A DNA stretch of 61,139 nucleotides from JABIRQ01 sp963583595 (GTDB taxonomy: Bacteria; Pseudomonadota; Alphaproteobacteria; CADEGL01), in the NCBI GenBank assembly GCA_963583595.1, contig CAUZWC010000001.1, positions 1 through 61,139 of the forward strand, written 5' to 3'. Below, piece by piece: positions 1-8,430 of the stretch. The notes beneath the pieces are model-generated. The model was given only the letters and a program-made list of their open reading frames with translations. It did not search any database and was not told the DNA's origin. Positions within the stretch are counted from its first letter, which is position 1; each line of letters opens with the position of its first letter. The position numbers were made by a program, and so were the translations under genes.

Positions 1-1
1 C

Positions 2-1795
2 CGCCGGCTGATGGCGGCCTTTGCCGAGGGGATCGGCCAGGGTCTGGTGCCCGCCATGACCGCAGGGGCGCTCTACCTGTTTTTTATCGGCTTCGATGTC
101 TTGATAGGGCAGTTCGGCGAACTGGTCGAAGGCGCCTGCCTCGCCGTCGTCGTCTTCTCCCTCGCCACGGCTTTGACCCGAGCGACCCTGGCGCCCCGCA
201 TGCCGGTCTGGCGCGTCCCGCCGCTCAACGACGCGACCTGCGCCATGGCCAGCCGGCATCTGACCCTGCTGGCCGCCGTCGTCTCGATCAACCTCTTCAT
301 CCGTTTTGCCCAGGAAGATAGCGTCTCGACCGGTTCATTCGACGCGCTGCATGTCTTGATCGGCGACTCATTCGCCAGCCTGATCATGCTGTCGCTCGTC
401 ACGAGCGGATTGTGGCGCAATGGTTGGATCCCGCGCGCGGCGGCGGCCGGGGAAGCGTCCGAAGCGACGCCTTCGGTGCGGTGCGGCTTGCCGGGCCATT
501 GGCAACTCGTTCGCCTGGCTATGGCGCTGGTGGCGCTCGCCGTGCCGATTAGCGCCCTGTTCCGCTACTACGCCTTGGCCGAGTTTCTCGCGCTTCAGAT
601 GATCGCGACCTCGGGCATGGTCACGGTCGCCTATTTGCTGCATGGAGCGGTTCGCGACGGCTTCGGTTTGCTCTTCGGCGATGCCGATTCCGCACCGCGG
701 CGGATGACGACCATGCTCGGCTTTTCGCAACGCGACGCCAAGCTTCTGCAGTTCTGGAGCCACCTGGCTTTCGATGCGCTTCTGATCGTCGCGGTCATCG
801 GTCTGCTGCTGCCCATCTGGGGCGAGGGCTGGGCCGAGGCCTGGGCCTGGTTGAGCGCGATCTTCACCGAGTTCTCGATCGGCAGCCTGCATGTCTCCCT
901 GACCGATATTTTGCTCGGCATTGTCGTTTTCGTACTCTTCCTCGGGGCCGTGCGGTTCCTTCAGCGCAAGCTGGAAGAACGGGTGCTGCCCAACACGCGG
1001 CTCGATGTGGGCGCCCAGGCGGCGCTGCGCTCCGGCGTCGGTTATATCGGAGTGACGATCGCCGTGCTCGCCGCGATTTCGACGGCGGGCATCGATCTTT
1101 CCTCGCTCGCCATCGTCGCCGGCGCGCTCTCCGTCGGCATCGGTTTCGGGCTGCAGAACATCGTCAACAATTTCGTCTCGGGACTGATCCTGTTGGTCGA
1201 GCGCCCCATCAAGGTGGGCGACTGGGTTGTGATCGGGGCCAACGAGGGCTTCGTGAAGCGGATCAGCGTGCGCGCGACCGAGATCACGACCTGGCAGCGC
1301 TCCTCCGTCATCATCCCGAATTCCGAGATTCTTTCGAACTCGCTCATCAACTGGACGCACAAGGACAATCTCGGGCGGGTCGAACTCAGGGTCGGCGTGG
1401 CCTACGGCAGCGATATCCAGAAGGTCCACGACATCCTGATGGAATGCGCGGCCGAGAACGAAAAAGTGTCGGACTGGCCGAAGCCCTCGGTCCTGTTCAA
1501 GGGCTTTGGCGATTCCTCGCTGGATTTCGAACTGCGCGTCTATCTCGCCAATATCCTGGACTTCATCACCGTCCAGAACGGCGTGCTCTTCGCAATCGAC
1601 CGTCGCTTCCGCGAGGAGGGAGTCGTCATTCCCTTCCCGCAACGCGATGTCCATATCCGTTCGGGCAGCGAATTGCGGGTCGAGACGGCGGGACCCCGGC
1701 CCACGCCCGCAGCCTCCTCGCCGCGGCCTGACGGCGCCGAGAACGGCCCGCCCGAAACCGACATGCCCAGAACCGACACGCCCGCCAAGGAATGA
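2..1795 (+). CDS. MscS-family mechanosensitive channel, 5' end outside window
   Basis: Mechanosensitive ion channel that would release solutes on hypo-osmotic shock at the inner membrane. The N-terminal part holds many hydrophobic segments. The MscS core follows, with the Gly/Ala-rich pore helix and hallmark GIGFGLQNIVNNF, then the beta domain containing ERPIKVGDWV. The reading frame is open to the left edge and the first in-frame ATG (position 11) has no visible ribosome-binding site, so the gene probably begins upstream. The C-terminal tail is Pro-rich and low in complexity. The stop codon overlaps the start of the next gene (ATGA), which implies translational coupling. This is a larger MscS-like protein of about 600 residues or more, not the minimal 280-residue form; the exact subfamily is uncertain. 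Confidence 0.85.
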   Translation, partial: RRLMAAFAEGIGQGLVPAMTAGALYLFFIGFDVLIGQFGELVEGACLAVVVFSLATALTRATLAPRMPVWRVPPLNDATCAMASRHLTLLAAVVSINLFIRFAQEDSVSTGSFDALHVLIGDSFASLIMLSLVTSGLWRNGWIPRAAAAGEASEATPSVRCGLPGHWQLVRLAMALVALAVPISALFRYYALAEFLALQMIATSGMVTVAYLLHGAVRDGFGLLFGDADSAPRRMTTMLGFSQRDAKLLQFWSHLAFDALLIVAVIGLLLPIWGEGWAEAWAWLSAIFTEFSIGSLHVSLTDILLGIVVFVLFLGAVRFLQRKLEERVLPNTRLDVGAQAALRSGVGYIGVTIAVLAAISTAGIDLSSLAIVAGALSVGIGFGLQNIVNNFVSGLILLVERPIKVGDWVVIGANEGFVKRISVRATEITTWQRSSVIIPNSEILSNSLINWTHKDNLGRVELRVGVAYGSDIQKVHDILMECAAENEKVSDWPKPSVLFKGFGDSSLDFELRVYLANILDFITVQNGVLFAIDRRFREEGVVIPFPQRDVHIRSGSELRVETAGPRPTPAASSPRPDGAENGPPETDMPRTDTPAKE

Positions 1796-2958
1796 CCGCA
1801 ACCGCCCTGACGGCGTCCGAGCGGTGGCGCAGTCTGGCCGCCGTGATGTCCTGCGTCGGCGTGTCGGGCCTGTGTTTCGGTCTGACCTCGCCGCTTCTGA
1901 CGCTGCTCCTCGAACGCCAGGGCGTCGATGCCGTGCTGATCGGCCTCAGCGCCGCGACCTCGGCTCTCGCCGTGCTCTTCGTCGGGCCGCTGGTCCCTGC
2001 GTTGGTCTCCCGCCTCGGCACTTTGGGCGCGCTGTATTCCGCCGTTGCGGTGGCGGTCGCCGCGCTGCTCCTGCTGCCGCTGTTTCCGAACGTCTATGCC
2101 TGGTTCCCGATCCGTTTCGTGCTCGGCGCCGCGATCGCGGTGCAATGGATCGCCAGCGAGATCTGGGTCAACCGGATATCGACCGACGAGGGCCGCGGCA
2201 CCACGGTCGGCATCTACGCCATGCTGTTCGCGGTCGGCTTCGCCATCGGTCCGCTGCTGATCGTCGCTGTGGGCAGTACCGGCTGGATGCCATTCCTGGT
2301 CGCCGCGGGCCTGCTGGCCGCCTCGGTTCTGCCGTTGACCACGGCCCATGGCCTCGCGCCCAGGGTTTCGGCGCGCGGCGGCGGCGGCCTGCTGACGGTG
2401 GCAAAACATGCGCCGCTGCTGCTGGCCTGCGCCTGGACATGCGGTGCCGTCGTCATGTCTGTCGTCGCGCTCTTGCCGATCTACGGTCTGCGCAGCGGGT
2501 TGGACGAGGATGCGGTGGTGGCGATGGTCTCGGTCTTCCTGATCGGCAACGCCGCCCTGCAGTTGCCGATCGGCTGGCTCAGCGCCCGGATACCGCGCCG
2601 GCAGTTGCTGGCCGGCCTCGCCGTATTGGGAATCATCGGCCCGCTGCTCCTGGCCCCGGCCCTGGCATCCGGCTTCGCGCTCTGGGCGCTGCTCTTCCTG
2701 TGGGGAGGCACGGTGATCGGCTTCTACACCGTGGGGCTGGTCGCCCTGGGCGAGCGCTTTCCCGGGTCCCAGATCGCGGCCGCCAACGCCGCCTTCGTCG
2801 TGGTCTTCGAATTCGGCAGCGTGACCGGGCTGGCCCTGACTGGGGCCGCGCTCGCGGCCTGGACGCCCCACGGTCTCGTGGTCGCCCTGGCCGGAATCTG
2901 TGTCCTCTTCCTCGCGCTGCTCGCCCTTCTGCGCCGGGCGGGCGAACCTGGAGGCTAG
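1792..2958 (+). CDS. MFS transporter
   Basis: Major facilitator superfamily permease of 388 residues with about twelve hydrophobic segments, the usual size for the family. The first half shows the MFS pattern of a substrate-facing helix followed by a short basic loop (VSRLG) after helix 2. The protein is closest in feel to small drug or metabolite efflux permeases of the YcaD/YfkF type, but I cannot assign a substrate. It overlaps the MscS gene by four bases, so the two are probably co-transcribed. Its stop codon shares a CTAG tetranucleotide with the stop of the convergent pckA, so there is no room for a separate terminator between them. Confidence 0.8.
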   Translation: MTATALTASERWRSLAAVMSCVGVSGLCFGLTSPLLTLLLERQGVDAVLIGLSAATSALAVLFVGPLVPALVSRLGTLGALYSAVAVAVAALLLLPLFPNVYAWFPIRFVLGAAIAVQWIASEIWVNRISTDEGRGTTVGIYAMLFAVGFAIGPLLIVAVGSTGWMPFLVAAGLLAASVLPLTTAHGLAPRVSARGGGGLLTVAKHAPLLLACAWTCGAVVMSVVALLPIYGLRSGLDEDAVVAMVSVFLIGNAALQLPIGWLSARIPRRQLLAGLAVLGIIGPLLLAPALASGFALWALLFLWGGTVIGFYTVGLVALGERFPGSQIAAANAAFVVVFEFGSVTGLALTGAALAAWTPHGLVVALAGICVLFLALLALLRRAGEPGG

Positions 2959-4562
2959 CTCGCAACGCGGATGGCGGCGGCTTTCACGCCGTCATCCACA
3001 TGGCTTTCAAACTCGCCAAAATTCGCCTCGAACCGCTGCGCGACCTCGCGCGCCATCTCGTCATAGGCGCCCTTGTCGGCCCAAGTGCTCTTGGGATTCA
3101 GAACTTCTGCCGGCACGTCCGGGCAGGCTTCGGGCACATGGAGACCGAAGGTCGGGTCGGGCGATGTGGCGACCTCGGCCAGGCTGCCGTCGAGGGCGGA
3201 TCGGACCATTGCCCTTGTGTGGGCGATCTTCATACGCTTGCCCACGCCGTAAGCGCCGCCCGTCCAACCGGTATTGACCAACCAGCATTTGGCGCCGCTT
3301 TTCGCGATTTTCTCGCCCAGCAGCTTGGCGTAGACGGCGGGATGGCGGGGCATGAAGGGGGCGCCGAAACAGGTTGAGAAGGTCGCCTGGGGTTCGTTGA
3401 CCCCCTTTTCCGTGCCCGCGACTCGCGCGGTATAGCCGGACAGGAAGTGATACATCGCCTGTTCGGGCGTCATCCGGCTGATCGGCGGCAGGACGCCGAA
3501 GGCATCGGCGGTCAGCATGATCACGTTCTTGGGGTTGCCGCCCATCCCGGTCGCGCTGGTGTTGGGAATGAAGTCGATCGGATAGGAGGCCCGGGTGTTC
3601 TCGGTATAGGTCGCGTCGTCGAGATCGAGCATGCGGGTTGCCGGATCGACCATGACATTCTCGAGGACTGTGCCGAAACGCTTGGTCGTCGCATAGATCT
3701 CGGGCTCGGCCTCGGCCGAAAGGCGGATGACCTTAGCGTAGCAGCCGCCTTCGAAATTGAACACGCCATTATCGGACCAGCCATGCTCGTCGTCGCCGAT
3801 CAGGGTGCGGCTCGAATCGGCCGAAAGGGTCGTCTTGCCCGTTCCGGACAGGCCGAAGAACACGGCGCAATCGCCGCTCGGCCCGATATTGGCCGAGCAA
3901 TGCATCGGCAGGACGCCCCGCTCCGGCAGCAGATAGTTAAGGATCGAGAAGACGCTCTTCTTGATCTCGCCGGCATAGGAGGTGCCGCCGATCAGCACCA
4001 GCCGCTCGGCATAGTTGACCAGGACGAAGACCTCGGAGCTCAAGCCGTCGGCTTCGCCTCCGCCGTGGAAACCCGGCGCCTGGATGACGGTGAATTCGGG
4101 TTCGAAACTGGCGAGTTCCGCCTGCGGCGGCTGGATGAACATGTTGCGCGCGAACAGGTTGTGCCAGGCCGATTCGGTGACCACCCGGACTTTCATGCAA
4201 TAGTCCGAATCGGCGCCGGCATAGCAGTCCTGAACGAACAGGTCGCGGTTCTGGAGATAGGCCAGCATGCGCGTCCGGAGGCTCTCGAAACGCGCCGGGT
4301 CGATCGGCCGGTTGACCTTGCCCCACCACACGCCGTCGCGGCTATCGGCGTCCTTGACGATGAACTTGTCGTTGGGCGAGCGGCCGGTGTGCTGGCCGGT
4401 TCGTGCGACAAGTGGGCCGCCCTGGGCCAGCACGCATTCGCCCCGCCGGATCGATTCCTCATAAAGCGCGGCGGCTTCGAGATTCCAGTAAACGTTCCGC
4501 GCATTGCGTAGGCCATGGTTCCCGAGCCCGTACTCGCTCGATACGGGGCCTAGATTCTCCAC
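2955..4562 (-). CDS. pckA: Phosphoenolpyruvate carboxykinase (ATP)
   Basis: Catalyses oxaloacetate + ATP to phosphoenolpyruvate + CO2 + ADP, the committing step of gluconeogenesis from TCA intermediates. The kinase-1a P-loop GLSGTGKT lies at about residues 237-244 and the metal-binding IGDDEHGW at about 255-262, both intact. The longest frame starts with a TTG at 4577, but TTGGGAGGA there is itself a good ribosome-binding site. I therefore place the start at the GTG at 4562, seven bases downstream of GGAGG, giving 535 residues, the normal family length. In rhizobia pckA lies beside chvI-chvG and responds to ChvI; here a broken HugZ-like gene sits between them. Confidence 0.95.
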   Translation of the reverse strand: MENLGPVSSEYGLGNHGLRNARNVYWNLEAAALYEESIRRGECVLAQGGPLVARTGQHTGRSPNDKFIVKDADSRDGVWWGKVNRPIDPARFESLRTRMLAYLQNRDLFVQDCYAGADSDYCMKVRVVTESAWHNLFARNMFIQPPQAELASFEPEFTVIQAPGFHGGGEADGLSSEVFVLVNYAERLVLIGGTSYAGEIKKSVFSILNYLLPERGVLPMHCSANIGPSGDCAVFFGLSGTGKTTLSADSSRTLIGDDEHGWSDNGVFNFEGGCYAKVIRLSAEAEPEIYATTKRFGTVLENVMVDPATRMLDLDDATYTENTRASYPIDFIPNTSATGMGGNPKNVIMLTADAFGVLPPISRMTPEQAMYHFLSGYTARVAGTEKGVNEPQATFSTCFGAPFMPRHPAVYAKLLGEKIAKSGAKCWLVNTGWTGGAYGVGKRMKIAHTRAMVRSALDGSLAEVATSPDPTFGLHVPEACPDVPAEVLNPKSTWADKGAYDEMAREVAQRFEANFGEFESHVDDGVKAAAIRVAS

Positions 4563-4711
4563 ACTTAATCCTCCCAAATCGACGGACCCGGCCGCTTCTC
4601 CTCACTCTGGTGAAGCGCCGGGTCGGCTGTCCGTGGAATTGCGGCGCATGCGGCCGGTTGAGGGGACCATAGCTAGCACCGGTTGGACCGGCAACCGTAT
4701 GTGGCGCAATC

Positions 4712-5420
4712 CTAGGCCGCGCCTGGTGCGTCGCTCTGTCGTGCCGCCTTGGCCAGGGCGGCGAGGGTGTTCCGCGCCGCACCAGGACCGTCGACCGGCG
4801 CTTCGAAACCGAGCCGCGCGACCTGCCTGTCGCGCCGCAGGTCGCAACCCTCGGGGTCGATTCCCGTCATGCGCCAGGTGCCGTCGCCCAGGCCCAGCAG
4901 GCCGGTGGCATAGGCTTCCAGCGCATCGGCGTGATCGGCGTTCATGTGTTCGACGATGCCCGCCTCGGTCGCCGCCAACGCGGCATGGCCTGTCGTGTCG
5001 AAGAGCAGCGCCGAGGCCTCGATCCAGGATATGCGGCCGAAGCCGGCGACCAAATGGGCTCGCTCCGGGGTCATCCGGTAGAGCCGGAAATCGTCGAAAC
5101 CGGCATAGCCGGCCGCGCAACGTCGCGCGCGCGCCGGTCAGCGGGTCCTCCAGGCCGGCCGTGGCGTCGAACAGCAGGGCCGCGCGATCATCCGCCTTGA
5201 GCGCCCTGGTGTGGGCCGCGAGATCGGACAGGAGCAGCAAGGGGCGCCCGACATGATCGGTCGCGGCCAGGACGAGCGAGGCATAGGGCCAACCCAGAGA
5301 CTCATCCGTGCCATCCGACATGTTGGTGCCCAGGCTTGCCGTGGTGGCTTGCCGCATGACACCGCGCGCCGTCGCGCCGGGCGCCTCCTGGGCGGCTAAT
5401 ACCCGATCATTTGTCGTCAC
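4712..5420 (-). pseudogene. HugZ-like (pyridoxamine 5'-phosphate oxidase fold) protein, disrupted
   Basis: The N-terminal part contains GWPYASLVLAATDHVGRPLL and LSDLAAHTRAL, typical of HugZ/PNPOx-like heme-utilisation or FMN-binding split-barrel proteins. The C-terminal part, in a different frame, contains MTPERAHLVAGFGRI and the DUF2470-like HMNADHADAL block. The frames meet near 5110-5130. There, ATLRG in one frame is followed directly by AAGYAGFDDFRLYR in the other. Relatives carry about 20 residues between these blocks, so the lesion looks like a deletion of some 60-75 bases that also shifts the frame. The GTG at 5420 is preceded by GAGGGG and is a reasonable start. It lies between pckA and chvI, on the pckA strand. 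A sequencing error alone would not explain the missing segment. Confidence 0.7.
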
Positions 5421-5533
5421 AGCGCCCCTCGAAGGTCGAATTACCGCCACATTCCGGGCCTTCCATCCGGGATATGGTCAATATCACCGCAACGCATACA
5501 TACTGTAGTCCCGCTCATGAAGGAGGCGAAGCC

Positions 5534-6235
5534 GTGCGCCGCACCATCGCGCTGGTCGATGACGATCAGAACATTCTTGCTTCCGTCGCCATGGCGTTGG
5601 AAGCTGAAGGTTACGACGTGCGCAGCTATCCCGACAGCGAGAACGCCCTGCGCGATATCACCCAGCGCCCGGTCGACATCGCGGTGCTCGATATCAAGAT
5701 GCCGCGCATGGACGGGATGGAATTGCTGTCCCGCCTGCGCCGCACTTCGAATCTGCCGGTGATCTTTCTGACCTCGAAGGATGACGAGATCGACGAGATG
5801 CTCGGCCTCAAGATGGGCGCCGACGACTACATCACCAAGCCCTTCTCCCAGCGCCTCCTGGTCGAACGGATCCGCGCCGTCCTGCGGCGCGCCGATGCGG
5901 GCGAAGCCGGGGGCGACGGGCGCGAGGGCGACGGCACCCTGGTGCGCGGCGATCTGGTGCTCGACGATTTGCGTCATCACTGCGCCTGGCGGACCGAAAC
6001 GGTGAATCTGACGGTTACCGAATTTTTGATCCTCAAGGCTCTCGCCGTGCGACCCGGCCATGTCAAAAGCCGCGACCAACTCATCGACGCCGCCTATGGC
6101 GAGAACGTCTATGTCGATGACCGCACGATCGACAGCCATATCAAGCGGTTGCGCAAGAAATTCAAGGACATCGACGATGACTTCGTCCAGATCGAGACTC
6201 TGTACGGCATCGGCTACCGCTACAGGGACGGCTGA
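5534..6235 (+). CDS. chvI: Two-component response regulator ChvI (OmpR family)
   Basis: OmpR/PhoB-type regulator of 233 residues. The receiver domain has the acidic triad D9/D10/D11, phosphoacceptor D53 (VLDIKMPRMDG), T80 and K102 (ITKPF). The C-terminal winged helix ends with QIETLYGIGYRYRDG. The GTG at 5534 follows AGGAGG by seven bases; the longer open frame starting at 5411 lacks such a site and would overlap the upstream gene's start. It is followed after 17 bases by chvG. In rhizobia ChvG/ChvI controls acid and envelope responses and links to pckA and exopolysaccharide. The ChvI name rests on sequence plus the pckA-chvI-chvG-hprK order. Confidence 0.93.
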   Translation: MRRTIALVDDDQNILASVAMALEAEGYDVRSYPDSENALRDITQRPVDIAVLDIKMPRMDGMELLSRLRRTSNLPVIFLTSKDDEIDEMLGLKMGADDYITKPFSQRLLVERIRAVLRRADAGEAGGDGREGDGTLVRGDLVLDDLRHHCAWRTETVNLTVTEFLILKALAVRPGHVKSRDQLIDAAYGENVYVDDRTIDSHIKRLRKKFKDIDDDFVQIETLYGIGYRYRDG

Positions 6236-6252
6236 AGGCCGTCGGCGGAGGG

Positions 6253-7914
6253 ATGGACGCCGGACCCAGGGAGCCGCGCACGCTGGAAGCTTCGGCGGAG
6301 GTCGCCGACGAGGGTGCTGATTCGGCCCGACGCAAGAAACTGCGCCGCCGCCTGATCTCGCCACTGACCCGCCGCGTTCTGGCGATCAACGTGATGGCGC
6401 TTGCCATTCCGGTGGCCGGTCTTCTGTATCTCGACGAATACAAGGCCGGCCTGGTGGACGCGGAATTCGTCGCCTTGCGCACCCATGGCGAGATCGTCGC
6501 GGGCGCCCTGGCGGAGGGCGCGGTGACCACCGGTCTGTCCGGCAAATCCGAATTCCTGGTCGAACGGACGCGCCAGATGGTGCGCCGTCTGGTCGAGCCG
6601 ACCCGGGTGCGCGCGCGGTTGTTCCACACCGGCGGCGCGCTGATGGCTGACAGCCGCATGTTGATCGGATCCGGCGGGGTGGTGAAGGTCGAGGACCTGC
6701 CGCCACCCAGCCCCCCCGACGGGGTGACGGAGCCTATCGTCGATATCTACGAGACGGTGGCGACATGGTTCCGCACCAACGACGATCTCGAACGCTACCG
6801 CGAGTTTTCGGAACAACGCGCCCAGCAATATGCCGAAGTCCAGCGTGCCCTCCTGGGCGAACCGACGCGCGCCCTGCGCCGTGGCCAGGACGGCACCCTG
6901 ATCCTGGGCGTCGCGCTGCCGGTCCAGCGCTATAAGAAGGTCATCGGTGCGCTTTATCTGACCGCGGACAGCCAGGAGATCGATGCGACGATTCGCGGCG
7001 TCCGCTTCGACGTGCTCAAGATCTTCGCCTTGGCCCTGGCGGTGACGGTGATGCTTTCGCTCTATCTGGCGGGCACCATCACCCGGCCGGTGCGGCGCCT
7101 CGCCGAAGCCGCCGATCTGGTGCGCCGGGGCCATGGCCGTCTGCACCGCATTCCTGATTTCTCCGGGCGCCGGGACGAGATCGGCGACCTGGCCTCGGCC
7201 CTGCGCGAGATGACCGACGCCCTGTGGACTCGGATGGACGCGATCGAGCGATTCGCGGCCGATGTCGCCCATGAGATCAAAAATCCTCTCTCCAGCCTGC
7301 GCAGCGCGGTCGAAACCGTGGCCCGGGTGAAGGATCCCGACCAGCAGCGCCGCCTGATGGCCATCATCCAGGACGATGTCGCCCGCCTGGACCGGCTGAT
7401 CACCGATATTTCTGGCGCCTCGCGCCTCGATGCCGAATTGAGCCGGGAGGAGACGGTGCCGGTCCAGATCGACCGCCTGCTCTCGACCCTGGTCGATATC
7501 CACAACGAAACCGGCGGCAAGGACGACCCGCGCCTGATCCTCGATCTCGCCCCCGGCGCCAAGCTGCGGGTGCGCGGCCTGGAGGAGCGCATGGGCCAGG
7601 TCTTCCGCAACCTGATCGTCAACGCCGTTTCCTTCAGCCCGCCCGGCGGCATCATCCGCGTCTCCGCGACCCGCGAGGGCGGGGTTGTTGTCGTCGAGGT
7701 CGAGGATACCGGGCCCGGCATTCCGGAAAACCGCTACGAGGAGATTTTCGACCGCTTCTATTCGGAGCGGCCGAGCGGCGAGAAATTCGGCACCCATTCT
7801 GGCCTCGGCCTCAGCATCTCGCGCCAGATCGTCAATGCCCATGGCGGGACGATCCGGGCGGAGAACCGGGCCGAGGGCGGCGCGCGTTTCATTGTCCGCC
7901 TGCCCGCCGGCTGA
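6253..7914 (+). CDS. chvG: Sensor histidine kinase ChvG
   Basis: Membrane sensor kinase of 553 residues. A basic cytoplasmic N-terminus is followed by a first membrane helix at about 40-58. A periplasmic sensor region runs to about 250, then a second helix at about 254-275 and a HAMP linker. The HisKA box has H340 in DVAHEIKNPLSSLR. The HATPase domain shows the N box (FRNLIVNAVSFSP), G1 (EDTGPGIP), F box (IFDRFYSERP) and G2 (SGLGLSISRQI). The periplasmic stretch matches ChvG/ExoS-type sensors. GGCGGAGGG abuts the ATG, so spacing is tight. It should phosphorylate ChvI, encoded just upstream; hprK follows after 16 bases. Confidence 0.93.
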   Translation: MDAGPREPRTLEASAEVADEGADSARRKKLRRRLISPLTRRVLAINVMALAIPVAGLLYLDEYKAGLVDAEFVALRTHGEIVAGALAEGAVTTGLSGKSEFLVERTRQMVRRLVEPTRVRARLFHTGGALMADSRMLIGSGGVVKVEDLPPPSPPDGVTEPIVDIYETVATWFRTNDDLERYREFSEQRAQQYAEVQRALLGEPTRALRRGQDGTLILGVALPVQRYKKVIGALYLTADSQEIDATIRGVRFDVLKIFALALAVTVMLSLYLAGTITRPVRRLAEAADLVRRGHGRLHRIPDFSGRRDEIGDLASALREMTDALWTRMDAIERFAADVAHEIKNPLSSLRSAVETVARVKDPDQQRRLMAIIQDDVARLDRLITDISGASRLDAELSREETVPVQIDRLLSTLVDIHNETGGKDDPRLILDLAPGAKLRVRGLEERMGQVFRNLIVNAVSFSPPGGIIRVSATREGGVVVVEVEDTGPGIPENRYEEIFDRFYSERPSGEKFGTHSGLGLSISRQIVNAHGGTIRAENRAEGGARFIVRLPAG

Positions 7915-7930
7915 GCAGCCGGATCTTGCC

Positions 7931-8410
7931 ATGTTTACAGCGATGCCGCCGGACCTCCAATCGACAGACAACTCGGAAAGCCAGCAGATTCACGGCACCG
8001 CCATCGTCCTGGATGGATACGGCATCCTGTTTTGCGGCCCCTCGGGGGCCGGCAAGCCCGATCTCGCCCTGCGCCTGCTCGATCGCGGGGCGCGCATGAT
8101 CGCGGATGACCGGTGCGATCTGCGCTGCTGGGCCGGCCGTCTCTTCGTCTCCGCCCCGGCAACGATCGCCGGACGGTTGGAAGTGTGTGGCCTGGGCATC
8201 GTCGAGGTTTCCGCGGTCGAAGTGGCGGCGCTCGACCTCGTCGTAGACCTAATTCCACGGGCGGATGTGCCGCGCTTGCCCGAACCTGTCGTCAGGACTT
8301 ATCTCGGCATATCCCTGCCGCTCCTCCGCCTGGCGCCGTTCGACGCCTCGACGCCGGCGAAGCTGGCCCTTGCCGCCGCCCGGGTTGCGCACCTAGTTAA
8401 TGGGTCGTGA
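7931..8410 (+). CDS. hprK: HPr kinase/phosphorylase-type protein with altered Walker A
   Basis: Short alphaproteobacterial HprK form of 159 residues, essentially the kinase core. It would phosphorylate HPr on Ser46 in a regulatory PTS. The P-loop reads GPSGAGKP, so Pro43 occupies the place of the Mg-binding Ser/Thr that follows the Walker lysine; CCC instead of TCC would be a one-base change. The downstream MIADD (Asp59-Asp60) and the GRLEVCGLGIVEV signature region are intact. The ATG at 7931 begins at the family's normal N-terminus. The gene sits in the chvG-hprK-rapZ-EIIA series, yet HPr and enzyme I are missing or broken just downstream, so loss of kinase function is plausible. Family call is firm; activity is doubtful. 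Confidence 0.85.
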   Translation: MFTAMPPDLQSTDNSESQQIHGTAIVLDGYGILFCGPSGAGKPDLALRLLDRGARMIADDRCDLRCWAGRLFVSAPATIAGRLEVCGLGIVEVSAVEVAALDLVVDLIPRADVPRLPEPVVRTYLGISLPLLRLAPFDASTPAKLALAAARVAHLVNGS

Positions 8411-8430
8411 TGGAGGGTGAGACGCAGCCG

